Shown: in pieces, positions 24,978-32,450 of the stretch
How positions within the stretch are numbered: position 1 is the stretch's first letter
Layout of the letters: every line of letters starts with the position of its first letter
From: DASTPP01 sp035762175
GTDB lineage: Bacteria; Myxococcota_A; Polyangia; Polyangiales; Polyangiaceae
Assembly: GCA_035762175.1 (NCBI GenBank)
Contig: DASTPP010000283.1
Span: 1 to 32,537, forward strand
Direction of reading: 5' to 3'
DNA: 32,537 nucleotides
Position numbers and translations under genes: made by a program
Notes under the pieces: model-generated
Database searches by the model: none
What the model saw: only the letters and a program-made list of their open reading frames with translations
Told to the model about the DNA's origin: nothing

Positions 24978-26523
24978 CCCCACGCCGGGCCTCGCCGCCG
25001 CCCGGGGCCGCGTCGGGCCGCGCCCCGCGCGCGAGCCCGAACGCGGGCAGCTTCGCCCCGCGCTCGCCCTGCTGCGGCCGGCGTGGCTCGTGGCCCTGCT
25101 GGCGCTGCTCCTCAATGACCACGTGCTCAAGGGTGCGGGTATCCTTCCGCGCTGGTTGACGGGCAAGGTGAGCGACGTGGCCGGGCTCGTCGTCGCGCCC
25201 GCCCTGCTCGCCCTGGTCGTGCGGGCGCGGGGCCGCGTTGCGGTCGCCGCCTGCCACGCCGCCGTCGGCCTCGGCTTCTCGCTGCTCAAGACGGTGCCCG
25301 GGGCGGCCGAAGCCTGGTCGCAGGCCCTCTCGTGGCTCGTGCCTTCGCGCCTGTGGTGCGACTCGACCGACCTCGTGGCCCTGCCCGCCCTCGCCCTCTC
25401 CTGGCGCTTGCTCGCCGCCGCCCGACCCCAGTCGCCGTCCGAGCGAGAGCGGGGCCGTCACCTCGTCGCCGCCGCCTTGGGGCTCTTCGGCTGCGTGGCT
25501 ACGTCACGCTGGGAGCAACCGCCCGCGGTGCCGCGCGGCGACATGATTTACCTGCCGAAAGCCGGCGGCGACGTCGACGTGCTCGATCGGGCGACGGGGC
25601 GGCGGCGCCTCACCCTCTACGACCGAGCCGCGAGCGAGCTCGCCTGGGGCCGTCGGGCGTACCGCGCCGAGGGCGAGCGCATCTTCGCCCACGACATCGA
25701 CGCGCCCATGAGGCACTGGGTCGCGGCCTCGACCCTGCCCGGTTGGTCTCTCACCCCGCTCGAAGCCGATGACACACGCCTCTACGCCTTCGCTCGCCCC
25801 GTGCAGGCCAAAGCCGAGCCGGGGTATCTCATGGCGTTCGAGGCCGCGCGCGGCACGAAGCTCTGGTCGTACCCGGAGCGCGTTCGGCTCATCACGCACC
25901 ACCTCATCGAAGGCTGGTTCTTTTTGCACGCCGAACGAGACGGCGCCCGAACCCTGCTCGCCCTCGACGCGGCCAGCGGGGCGACGCGATGGGCCCTGCC
26001 CCTCGGCGACCGGCACGCGATTCGCCCCGTGGTCGTGAACGATCTCGTTCTCGTCGGGGTCTCATGGGCCGATAAGGCCGGCCGAGAGCCCGACCAACCC
26101 TTGCGCGAGCGGGGCGAGCTGTGGGCCGTCGAGGCGACGACCGGCCGAACGCGCTGGACGTTCGCCACCTCGAGCTGGCGATCGACGTACAAGATCGGCG
26201 CCACGACCGACGTGGCCATCGTCGCGAGCGATCAGACGATCGACGTCATCGACCTCGCGTCAGGCCGTAAGATTCGGGGGTACCCCGCGCCCTACCTGCT
26301 GACCGCCGAGCCCGCCGCGGGCATCTGGCCGGCCCTGCGCGGGCACGCCATCGTGGGGGTGCGCCCGGCCGACGGCACCGAGGCATGGCACACGCCCCTG
26401 CCGAGTATCGCGATGCCGAACGTCGCCGTCGCCGGGGGCGTCTTTTACGTCAGCGGCGACCCCGGCTATCTCCTGGCCATCGAGGCGAAGAGCGGCCGCA
26501 TCCGTTGGCAGTTCGAGCCCTGA
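24961..26523 (+). CDS. Multi-pass membrane protein with C-terminal PQQ-like beta-propeller
   Basis: 520 aa. The ATG at 24961 lies inside the end of the zincin gene, with GAGGAG upstream. The N-terminal third has about four to five membrane helices (about 34-52, 70-88, 93-110, 131-153, 165-182), including LTGKVSDVAGLVVAP, a motif I recall from uncharacterised bacterial membrane proteins. From about 188 a propeller of PQQ/quinoprotein-like blades follows: VDVLDRATGRRRLTLYD, YLMAFEAARGTKLWSYP, LLALDAASGATRWALPLGD, LWAVEATTGRTRWTFA, IDVIDLASGRKIRGYP, LLAIEAKSGRIRWQFEP. These are typical AxxGxxxW blade motifs; PQQ binding itself is not implied. Tight overlap with the zincin suggests a shared pathway, perhaps anchoring or immunity, which is inference. 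Confidence 0.8.
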   Translation: MAAAPDPTPGLAAARGRVGPRPAREPERGQLRPALALLRPAWLVALLALLLNDHVLKGAGILPRWLTGKVSDVAGLVVAPALLALVVRARGRVAVAACHAAVGLGFSLLKTVPGAAEAWSQALSWLVPSRLWCDSTDLVALPALALSWRLLAAARPQSPSERERGRHLVAAALGLFGCVATSRWEQPPAVPRGDMIYLPKAGGDVDVLDRATGRRRLTLYDRAASELAWGRRAYRAEGERIFAHDIDAPMRHWVAASTLPGWSLTPLEADDTRLYAFARPVQAKAEPGYLMAFEAARGTKLWSYPERVRLITHHLIEGWFFLHAERDGARTLLALDAASGATRWALPLGDRHAIRPVVVNDLVLVGVSWADKAGREPDQPLRERGELWAVEATTGRTRWTFATSSWRSTYKIGATTDVAIVASDQTIDVIDLASGRKIRGYPAPYLLTAEPAAGIWPALRGHAIVGVRPADGTEAWHTPLPSIAMPNVAVAGGVFYVSGDPGYLLAIEAKSGRIRWQFEP

Positions 26524-26654
26524 CCCGCGGCGGGGGGCGCGTCGGCCCGGCGAGGCGGGGTGGCGGCGCCGAGCCGCATTCCGCTGCCGCTGCAAATGGT
26601 CGCAAATTTCTGAATCAACGTCGGCTCGCGAGGGAGCACGCGCTCGATCTCCTC

Positions 26655-26683
26655 TTGCACGACGCCGACCCGCGCGCTAGACA
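26655..26683 (+). promoter_or_regulatory. Promoter of the arsR-type gene
   Basis: TTGCAC (26655-26660), exact 17-base spacer, TAGACA (26678-26683). Transcription would begin about 26690, almost at the ATG (26693), so the mRNA is probably leaderless. Confidence 0.55.
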
Positions 26684-26704
26684 CTGAACCACATGGTTCA
26701 GTGT
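26681..26704. promoter_or_regulatory. Palindromic operator covering the arsR start codon
   Basis: Perfect 11-bp arms ACACTGAACCA / TGGTTCAGTGT with a 2-base centre. It overlaps the -10 box and the ATG at 26693. The ArsR-family protein very likely represses itself here. Confidence 0.75.
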
Positions 26705-27058
26705 TCGAGTGCCCGCCTCGATGCTTCCTTCACCGCGCTTTCCGACGCGACCCGGCGCGGCGTTCTCGAGCAGCTCGGGCGAGCCGACGCTTCGATCACG
26801 GCCCTCGCCGAGACGTTTCACATGACCCTCACGGGCATGAAGAAGCACGTCGGTGTCCTCGAGCGGGCCGGGCTCGTCACCACCGAGAAGGTCGGCCGCG
26901 TGCGTACCTGCAAGCTCGGCCCGCGCCGGCTCGACGAAGAGACGGCGTGGCTCGAGAGGTACCGCCAGCTCTGGGCCGCACGCTTCGACGAGCTGGACAA
27001 GGTCATCGCGGAGCTGAAACGAAAGGAGAACGTCGATGGACGCAGGGAGAGAAAGTGA
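26693..27058 (+). CDS. ArsR-family winged-helix regulator
   Basis: 121 aa, starting at the ATG inside the 24-bp palindrome. Winged helix-turn-helix about 10-80: FTALSDATRRGVLEQLGRAD, SITALAETFHMTLTGMKKHV, GVLERAGLVTTEKVGRVRT. No metal-binding CxC motif is present; this is the SdpR-like branch usually encoded before an AHSA1/SRPBCC gene. The C-terminal helix LERYRQLWAARFDELDKVI is the usual dimer helix. Its end overlaps the SRPBCC gene by 23 bases, so they form an operon. The signal sensed is unknown. Confidence 0.92.
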   Translation: MVQCSSARLDASFTALSDATRRGVLEQLGRADASITALAETFHMTLTGMKKHVGVLERAGLVTTEKVGRVRTCKLGPRRLDEETAWLERYRQLWAARFDELDKVIAELKRKENVDGRRERK

Positions 27059-27560
27059 GCCCCAATTGACGCGTAATCGCACGACGGCAGAACCGAAGTC
27101 CGATCGCGAGATCGTCGTCACGCGGGCCTTCGACGCCCCGGCGCGCCTCGTGTTCCAGGCGTGGACCACGCCGGAGCTGTTCCGCCGGTGGTGGATACCG
27201 AAGTCGATGCCCGTGCCCCTACGTTCCTACGAAGCGGACATTCGCGCCGGCGGCACCTACCGCCTGGTCTTTGGTCACGATGCCGCGCCGCCGATGGCAT
27301 TTTTCGGCACGTACCTCGAAGTGACACCGCATTCGCGCATCGTGTGGACGAACGACGAAGCGGGCGACGATGGCGCCGTCACGACCGTGACCCTCGAAGA
27401 AAAAGGCGGCAAGACGCTGCAGGTGCTGCACGAGCTCTATCGATCGAAGCGAGCGCGCGACGCCGCCCTGGCCTCGGGCGCGTACGACGGGATGGGCGAG
27501 ACGTTCGAGCAGCTCGATGAGCTTCTCGTCACGCTCGGTACGACGGCGCGAGCGTCCTGA
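27036..27560 (+). CDS. SRPBCC/AHSA1-family protein
   Basis: 174 aa. ATG 27036 is preceded by GGAG and lies within the arsR-type gene. Residues about 24-165 form an AHSA1-type START-like fold: IVVTRAFDAPARLVFQAWTT, PELFRRWWIPKSM, DIRAGGTYRLVFG, FFGTYLEVTPHSRIVWTND, then GMGETFEQLDELL at the C-terminal helix. Members bind small hydrophobic ligands in a helix-grip cavity; cellular roles are mostly unknown. As the second gene of an autoregulated ArsR operon it is probably induced by the signal that releases the repressor. Confidence 0.92.
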   Translation: MDAGRESEPQLTRNRTTAEPKSDREIVVTRAFDAPARLVFQAWTTPELFRRWWIPKSMPVPLRSYEADIRAGGTYRLVFGHDAAPPMAFFGTYLEVTPHSRIVWTNDEAGDDGAVTTVTLEEKGGKTLQVLHELYRSKRARDAALASGAYDGMGETFEQLDELLVTLGTTARAS

Positions 27561-27640
27561 AGCCATCGCGCGGGAGGGGCGCCGGGGCCGAGAACGTACC
27601 GCGCTTGCCGCGAAGGGCGCGCCGAGTAGAGTGCGCGGAC

Positions 27641-29302
27641 ATGCGTTCGCGAGGCCCTTGGCAACGCTCGGCGGGGCCCGCTGGCGGCGGGTTCGACGTC
27701 CGGTCGGCCCTCGGGGCCCTCGACGCCGACGCCCTGCGCGGGCTCTTTCTCGAGGCGCTCGCGATGCTCGAAGCGGGGCCGCGCGCCCGGCTCGAAGACG
27801 CGCTCGTGCGCCACGCGACGAGGGCCGGGGCGGGCTGGCGCCCGGACGCGCCCTCGGCGCAAAGCGTCGAGCAAGCGCGCGCGTTCGTGGCCGCGGCCCG
27901 ACGCGCCCACCAAGCCGAGCCGGCCGAGGTCGATCATTATCTACGCGAGGGCGTGAGGGCGTCGCTCGCCGGCGACCACGAGGCGGCGCGGGCCATTCTG
28001 GGGGCGGTGCTGCCGCCCATCGCGAAGGGCGACATCGACCTCGGCCAAGACGAGCTGGTCGACGAGGTCTTGTCGGCCGACCTCAACGACTGCGTCGCCC
28101 GTTACGTGGCCGCCGTCTACCTCACGACGCCGGGGGCCGAGCGCGCGGACGCCGTCTTCGACGCCCTTCACGCCGCGCCCAAGCTCGCCTACACGCGTGA
28201 CCCCATCGCCACGATAGAGCGCGCGCTGGGCGCGACGCTACCCGAACTGGGCGAGTTTCTCCCCGCGTGGGTCTCGCGCCTCGAACGCGAGCGGCCCGAG
28301 CCCGGCGCCTTCTGGGAGTCCGACGCGGAGCGCTGGCTCCGCGAGGCCGTCGGTCGCCGCGACGGCGTGGCCGGGCTCGAGCGAATCGCGAAGGCGACCA
28401 AGCGCCCCGAGGCCGTGCGCGCCTGGTGTGACGCGGCGACGGCCGCGGGCGACCTGGCCCGGGCGCTCGGGGCCTACGAAGGGGCGGCGGCGCTGCTCGA
28501 GCCGTCGGCCCACGGGCGGGGCGACGTTCTCGACGGCGCCGCCTTCCTTGCACTCGCCCTCGGGCGCGACGACGCCGCCGCGAAGTTCGAAGCCGCCTGG
28601 CTGGGCGCGCCCTCGCTGCGGCGCCTCGTGCGCTGGCTGCTCGTCGACACGCCCTCGGGCGAGGCGATTCGCGGGCGCGCCGAGGCGGTGCGAACGGCGA
28701 GCCCCGGCCTATCGCCCCATCTGCTGGGGGCGTTGCACCTCCTGCGAGGAGACATCGGCGCCGCGGCCCCCCTGCTCGCCAAGGCGCCGGGGCTGGGCTG
28801 GTCGCGAGGCGAGCACCCCGGGCACCTGCTCTTCTCGACCTTCGTTTGGCTGCTCGGCGGCGCCCCGGAAGGCTCGTTGCGGGCCGAGCTCACCGCGAGG
28901 CTGACCCGACCGGTCGCCGACATCTTCGAGGCCGGCGAGCGGGCCTACGAAGCGATCGCGACGGGCGCCCGCCAGAACGCCGTCGAGCTCGCAAGGCCCT
29001 CGTTTCTCGATGCGCTCCTGCGGGCCGAGGTCGGCCAACGCCTGACCCCCGACGACCGCCGCGCCGCCCAGGCGGCCCTGCAGGCCGCCGCCATCGCCCG
29101 CGTCGAAGGCGTCGTCGAGAAGACGCGCCGCAACCACTACGGCCACGCGGCGCTGCTCGTCGCTTGCTGCGTCGAGCTCGAAAGCAAGGGCCAGAAGACC
29201 ATCACCCTGGCGCCCTGGGTCGAGGGGCTTCGCCAACGCACGAGGCGCTACCCGTCATTTCAGGCGGCCCTGCAGGACGCTCTCGAGCGGGCGCGGCCCT
29301 GA
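27641..29302 (+). CDS. Hypothetical helical-repeat protein, 553 aa
   Basis: The start is ATG 27641; an upstream in-frame ATG at 27605 adds only a basic, poorly coding stretch. No signal peptide or membrane helix. Nearly the whole protein is alanine/leucine/arginine-rich helical sequence, likely a TPR/HEAT-like solenoid: VDHYLREGVRASLAGDHEAA, DCVARYVAAVYLTTPGAERA, VRAWCDAATAAGDLARALGA. The C-terminus, TRRNHYGHAALLVACCVELE followed by APWVEGLRQRTRRYPSFQAAL, resembles the end of SWIM-zinc-finger-associated repeat proteins as I remember them, but no zinc-finger motif is visible. Codon use is host-like. Function unknown; probably cytoplasmic scaffold. Confidence 0.75.
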   Translation: MRSRGPWQRSAGPAGGGFDVRSALGALDADALRGLFLEALAMLEAGPRARLEDALVRHATRAGAGWRPDAPSAQSVEQARAFVAAARRAHQAEPAEVDHYLREGVRASLAGDHEAARAILGAVLPPIAKGDIDLGQDELVDEVLSADLNDCVARYVAAVYLTTPGAERADAVFDALHAAPKLAYTRDPIATIERALGATLPELGEFLPAWVSRLERERPEPGAFWESDAERWLREAVGRRDGVAGLERIAKATKRPEAVRAWCDAATAAGDLARALGAYEGAAALLEPSAHGRGDVLDGAAFLALALGRDDAAAKFEAAWLGAPSLRRLVRWLLVDTPSGEAIRGRAEAVRTASPGLSPHLLGALHLLRGDIGAAAPLLAKAPGLGWSRGEHPGHLLFSTFVWLLGGAPEGSLRAELTARLTRPVADIFEAGERAYEAIATGARQNAVELARPSFLDALLRAEVGQRLTPDDRRAAQAALQAAAIARVEGVVEKTRRNHYGHAALLVACCVELESKGQKTITLAPWVEGLRQRTRRYPSFQAALQDALERARP

Positions 29303-29803
29303 AAGGCACCACGGGCAGGCCCCCAGGGCACAGCTCGGCGGCTTAGTCGACGCTCCGCCCCCCGACCCGAACGCCGCCCGGCAGCACGCCCCCGCCGTCG
29401 GCTTTCGAGCGCTCGATCGCCTCAGAGCCCGTCGACCGGCGTCTCACCCGACGACTCGTTGCCCGACCCTGCGCCGCTGCCGCTGCCGCCGCCCGCTTGC
29501 GCCGCGGCGCACGCCCCGCCGCGACGAGCGAGGGGTAGGTCGCCGCCACGTTCGCACGCTGCCCGAAGAGAACCTGCCCGACCCGCCGGTGCTCGTTCTA
29601 CGACCGCAAGAGCGGCGTCGCCGGTGCCCCCGTCAGGGTGCGCTTGCGGACCATGGAGGGGCAGGCCTGGCCACCCTGCGCCGCGCCCGGCCCGCCGCCC
29701 CGCCGAGGTCGGGCGGGCAGAAGCCTGACCGTTCCCCGCCAACGGAAGCGTTGCCCGACCGAAGGGCGCCCCTTCGCCCGGATACGGATCCGTCCCCTCC
29801 CCC

Positions 29804-29901
29804 AAAGCCCGACCGTTCGTTCGAAGCCCCGCCGGGCCCGACCCAAAGCCGGACCGTTCGAAATTCGCCCCCAAACGCCCCCGCCCGAACGGTCGGGCTT
29901 T
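29804..29901. repeat. 16-bp inverted repeat flanking a spacer
   Basis: AAAGCCCGACCGTTCG (29804-29819) and its exact complement (29886-29901) with 66 bases between. A further near copy AAAGCCGGACCGTTCG lies inside. The right arm runs into the 42-bp tandem array. Confidence 0.8.
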
Positions 29902-30029
29902 GGTCGGCCATCGAATTCGTTGCCGGCCGAAGGGTCGGGCTTCGATCGGCCATCGAATTCGTTGCCGGCCGAAGGGTCGGGCTTCGGTCGGCCATCGAAT
30001 TCGTTGCCGGCCGAAGGGTCGGGCTTTGG
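29891..30029 (+). repeat. 42-bp tandem repeat, about 3.3 copies
   Basis: Units at 29891-29932, 29933-29974 and 29975-30016 plus a 13-bp partial. They are almost identical (changes only around TTTGGTCGG/TTCGATCGG). Each unit holds CGGCCATCGAATTCGTTGCC. There are no unique spacers, so it is not a CRISPR array. 42 is a multiple of three, but no gene uses it convincingly. Confidence 0.92.
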
Positions 30030-30133
30030 CGAGCGCTCGGATCGACCCTCCAGCCCCCCTCCGGTCGCCCCCCCTGCCCTACCCCGGCCCCCCCTTGCCC
30101 TCGCGGCGGTTGCCCGGCGGCATGAAGGCGGCT

Positions 30134-30255
30134 GGCCTGGGCCGCCCGGCCCCCTGCTCTCGCAGGGGTTTTCGGCCATGCGACCGAAAACGAGCGAGAG
30201 AGAGGAAAAAAAGATCGGCGAGGTTAGCAACCGGCCCGCGGGGCGACCGAAGGGA
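30134..30255 (+). promoter_or_regulatory. Conserved leader, copy B (upstream of 284-aa gene)
   Basis: Matches copy A at 23750-23869 over its whole length with small indels. It keeps the 24-bp opening block, hairpin plus T-run, TTTTCGG...CCGAAAA hairpin (30169-30190), A7 run, GGTTAGCAAC and GACCGA. In place of copy A's stem it has a different, still perfectly paired stem CCCCTGC/GCAGGGG. Retained pairing with changed bases points to selection on RNA or DNA structure. Confidence 0.6.
30151..30172 (+). terminator. Intrinsic terminator-like hairpin inside leader B
   Basis: CCCCTGC-TCTC-GCAGGGG followed by TTTT. It lies 110 bases before the ATG of the 284-aa gene, so it either ends upstream transcription or works as an attenuator. 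Confidence 0.5.
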
Positions 30256-30281
30256 CCTTCAGAAGCCCCAAGGAGCCGACC

Positions 30282-31136
30282 ATGACCCTGCCGACCTACC
30301 GTCCCACCACCCCCACCACCCTCATTCAACCCATCTCGCGCCACGAGGCCGCCGAGGCCTACGCCCGGGCTCGCCCCGACCTCGACGCCCTGCGCCCCGA
30401 GGAGGTCGGGCGCATCACCGCCAACCTCGCCGTCGTTCTCTCGATCGTGCTCGGCGCCCTGGTTCACCTCGAGGCGCTGATGCCCATTCTCGCCACGCTG
30501 CCGCTGCTCGACCTCGCCACCCTGCGCAAGCTGCGCGACTACGCCTACACCCTTTATTACGCCGATCTAATGGCCTTGCTCGCGGCCGAGGGCGCCGCCG
30601 ACGTGCCCACCCTGCTGGCCGAAGCCACGCCCATGCGCGACCGGATGCTCTCGGTCGCCGAGGGCATGGCCAAGTACGGCCTGGTCGACGCCGAGCGGGT
30701 GGCGGCCATTCGCAGCGGCCTCGGCCACCTCGACACCGCCCGCGACCTGGGCGCCCTCGCCGAGCTCTTCGGCGGCCTGCCCCCCGAACACCGGGGCCGC
30801 CTGCCCGTGCCCCCCGCCGAAGTCGACCGCGCCGCCGAACTGAGCCTGCAACTGCTCGCCGCCCTCGGCCGCCGACACGTCGGCTCGGACGGCGCGGGCC
30901 TGCCGAGCCGCTACGAAGACGACAAGGCGCGGGCGTTTCGGCTGGTGGTGCGTACCTACGACCTGGGGCGGCGCGCGGTGTCGTACGTGCGCTGGCACGA
31001 AGGCGACGCCGACCTGCTCGTGCCGTCGCTCTTCTCGGGCAAGCGCCGCCGCAGCCCCTCGGCCGACGAACCGGGCCCCGACGGCGCCCCGACCGCTCCG
31101 CCCGAGGGCGAGGGCGAGGTCGACACCGGCGTGTAG
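30282..31136 (+). CDS. Hypothetical protein, 284 aa
   Basis: The start is ATG 30282, with AAGGAG upstream, just after leader B. The N-terminus is Thr/Pro-rich (TYRPTTPTTLIQPISR), followed by helices. One is strongly hydrophobic (about 46-78, ANLAVVLSIVLGALVHLEAL) and could sit in a membrane. The middle is helical (LRDYAYTLYYADLMALLAAE), and YEDDKARAFRLVVRTYDLGR follows at about 208-230. The C-terminus is disordered and acidic/proline-rich. There is no signal peptide. No family recognised, although the regular helices and clean start make it a real gene. It shares its upstream leader with the zincin gene 6 kb away, which suggests common regulation or common origin. Confidence 0.75.
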   Translation: MTLPTYRPTTPTTLIQPISRHEAAEAYARARPDLDALRPEEVGRITANLAVVLSIVLGALVHLEALMPILATLPLLDLATLRKLRDYAYTLYYADLMALLAAEGAADVPTLLAEATPMRDRMLSVAEGMAKYGLVDAERVAAIRSGLGHLDTARDLGALAELFGGLPPEHRGRLPVPPAEVDRAAELSLQLLAALGRRHVGSDGAGLPSRYEDDKARAFRLVVRTYDLGRRAVSYVRWHEGDADLLVPSLFSGKRRRSPSADEPGPDGAPTAPPEGEGEVDTGV

Positions 31137-31174
31137 CCCTGCGCGAGCGGCTGCCACCGGGCAAGGGCAACGGC

Positions 31175-31339
31175 ATGTCGATCTCGTACCTGCACGAGGG
31201 CCTCGTCGCTCTCTTGCGCGAGCGCCCTTTCGTCGTGCTCGACCTCTTGCGCTCGGCCTACGGCATCGACCTTGCCCTCACCTCGCTCACGCAGCTCGAC
31301 ACCGCTGATCTGTATCCGGTCGGCGTCCCCATCTGGTGA
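31175..31339 (+). pseudogene. Truncated N-terminus of a hypothetical gene
   Basis: 54 codons with a good ribosome site (AAGGG) and ATG 31175. ISYLHEGLVALLRERPFVV followed by LDLLRSAYGIDLAL resembles the first 50 residues of a longer family of uncharacterised proteins seen in actinobacteria and myxobacteria (xLHEGLVELFRxRPELAxELL, from memory). The frame stops at 31339, where such proteins continue, just before an IS66 fragment. Truncation by insertion is the likely cause. Confidence 0.5.
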
Positions 31340-31381
31340 GGCCCGTCGCGGCGATCTATCCCTGTCGTCGAGGACGCGACG

Positions 31382-31738
31382 ATGCCGAGCCGAGCCGAGT
31401 GGAGCCAGCGCGTGGCGCTTTGGAAGCGGAGCGGTCAGACGGCCGCCGCGCACGGCTTCTCGGCTCGGAGCCTTCTTTGGTGGTCCTCGACGCTGCGGCG
31501 TGACGTGCCCGACGGCAAGCCCGTCGCCTTCGCCCCGCTCGTCGCCGTCGCCTCCCCGACGCGAGCTGCCGCCGCCCCCTCGGCGTTCGAGCTCGTGCTC
31601 CGCTCTGGCCTCGTCGTCCGCGTGCCCGAGGGCTTCGACCTGCGCCGCTCTTTAGGGGCGCGAGCGTCTTTACCGAGTACCCGCTTTCGGTACCCAACCC
31701 CGGGCCGCATTCACCGGGAGAGATGTTTCCGGCTTTGA
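31382..31738 (+). mobile_element. tnpA: IS66-family accessory protein TnpA, 3'-truncated remnant
   Basis: The ORF opens at ATG 31382: SRAEWSQRVALWKRSGQTAA then HGFSARSLLWWSSTLRRD is the IS66 TnpA helix-turn-helix region. FELVLRSGLVVRVPEGFD (about 78-95) is the conserved end of TnpA. After about 31650 the similarity stops and the frame runs on into unrelated DNA to 31738. No TnpB, TnpC transposase or terminal repeat was found nearby, so this is a dead fragment. It lies between a truncated gene and a tRNA fragment. Confidence 0.7.
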
Positions 31739-31741
31739 ACT

Positions 31742-31791
31742 TTGAGCCATCTTGGGGATTTGAACCCCAGACCTGCGGTTTACGAAACCGC
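31742..31791 (-). tRNA. 3' half of tRNA-Thr(CGT), probable attachment-site remnant
   Basis: On the minus strand an anticodon arm (17 bases, stem GCGGT/ACCGC, loop TTCGTAA with anticodon CGT) is followed by variable bases AGGTC, a perfect T-arm TGGGG-TTCAAAT-CCCCA and an acceptor strand AGATGGC. The matching 5' acceptor strand and D-arm are absent; an unrelated inverted repeat takes their place. No CCA is encoded. A 3' tRNA half is what site-specific integration leaves at one end of an element. Not a functional tRNA as seen here. Confidence 0.7.
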
Positions 31792-31817
31792 GCGCCGCAT
31801 CCGTAACGGGCGCGCGG
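31788..31817. repeat. 9-bp inverted repeat abutting the tRNA fragment
   Basis: CCGCGCGCC (31788-31796) and GGCGCGCGG (31809-31817) with a 12-base loop; it starts within the anticodon stem and replaces the D-arm side of the tRNA. Confidence 0.6.
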
Positions 31818-32046
31818 AGAGTCAACGGAGAGCCATTTTCAAGCTGGGTTGTCTTCCAAAGCACCGGTTGGGCGCGTCCAGCAGTTTGCCTTTTGCTGTA
31901 CCTACTGCAAATGGCTCCCGTGGCCCGAGCCCCTCGTCGTGCTTGAGCCCTCCCTCGACGGGCCGGCCTCCGGGGCACAGCTCGGCGGGGTGTTCGACAC
32001 CCCGCCCCTCGCCCCGTACGCCCGGGCGAGCGGCAGCGTGCACCCG
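31818..32046. other. Non-coding junction DNA
   Basis: No gene seen. It has a GAGCCATTT/AAATGGCTC inverted repeat (31830-31838, 31909-31917) whose left arm echoes GAGCCATCTT at the tRNA end (31744). A stretch near 31957-31988 is nearly identical to one at the left edge of the repeat-rich region (about 29311-29342). Locally lower G+C than most of the window. Confidence 0.5.
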
Positions 32047-32412
32047 TCAGGGGGCCCCGCCACCGCCTGGCTCGAACTGGACGGGCACGGGGGTGGGCCG
32101 GTCGGCAGTGTCGCCGGTGCCCAGCTGCCCGTAGAAGTTGAATCCCCAGCAGCGCACATCGCCCCCGCCAATCCACGCGCAGCTGTGGAGGATGCCGAGC
32201 GCCAGCGCTTGCACGCCTACGAGCGGTGGCCCGCCCGGCGACGCCAGTACGGCCACGGGCGTGTGCTGCTCCTCCACGGTGCCGTTGCCCAGCTGGCCGG
32301 TGTTGTTGTCACCCCAACAGCGGGCTTCGCCCCCACTCAGCAGCGCGCAGCTGTGGCCCCAGCCGAGCGCCAGCGCTTGCACGCCTACGAGTGGTGGCCT
32401 GATGGGCGACGA
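32047..32412 (-). pseudogene. C-terminal fragment of an RCC1-repeat protein
   Basis: Two RCC1-type repeats with cysteine pairs (LGWGHSCALLSGGEARCWGD then GQLGNG; LGILHSCAWIGGGDVRCWGF then GQLGTG) and a short end FEPGGGGAP before the stop. The frame is open only to an in-frame TAA at 32413-32415; upstream sequence is unrelated and carries a short direct repeat. It therefore lacks start, signal peptide and earlier repeats. The repeats are of the same type as in the 924-aa protein at 20787-23561 but not a close copy. Confidence 0.7.
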
Positions 32413-32450
32413 TTACTTCTGCAGGCCGACGACAACTATTTCTGCAGGTC
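32408..32450 (+). repeat. Short direct repeat at the RCC1 break point
   Basis: GACGATTACTTCTGCAGGCC and GACAACTATTTCTGCAGGTC, 16 of 20 bases alike, a few bases apart. They sit exactly where the RCC1 similarity ends. Confidence 0.5.

Larger units (their letters stand above)
29303..30133. other. Large repeat-rich non-coding region
   Basis: About 830 bases without a credible gene; frames here are arginine/proline-rich and break across repeats. It contains many variants of AAGCCCGACCGTTCG in both orientations, culminating in the 42-bp tandem array. A 32-bp stretch at its left edge (around 29311-29342, ending GGGCACAGCTCGGCGG) recurs with about four changes near 31957-31988. Confidence 0.65.

Noticed and set aside
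29422..29874. Minus-strand 150-codon frame in the repeat-rich region
   Set aside because: Low-complexity Gly/Ala/Arg sequence without start signal or motif.
29891..30029. CRISPR array
   Set aside because: Units are directly adjacent, without unique spacers, and no cas genes are present.
31742..31820. Complete functional tRNA-Thr
   Set aside because: The 5' acceptor strand and D-arm that should pair with AGATGGC are missing; only the 3' half is there.
31822..32043. 73-codon minus-strand frame in junction DNA
   Set aside because: No homology recognised; begins and ends within repeats and junction sequence.
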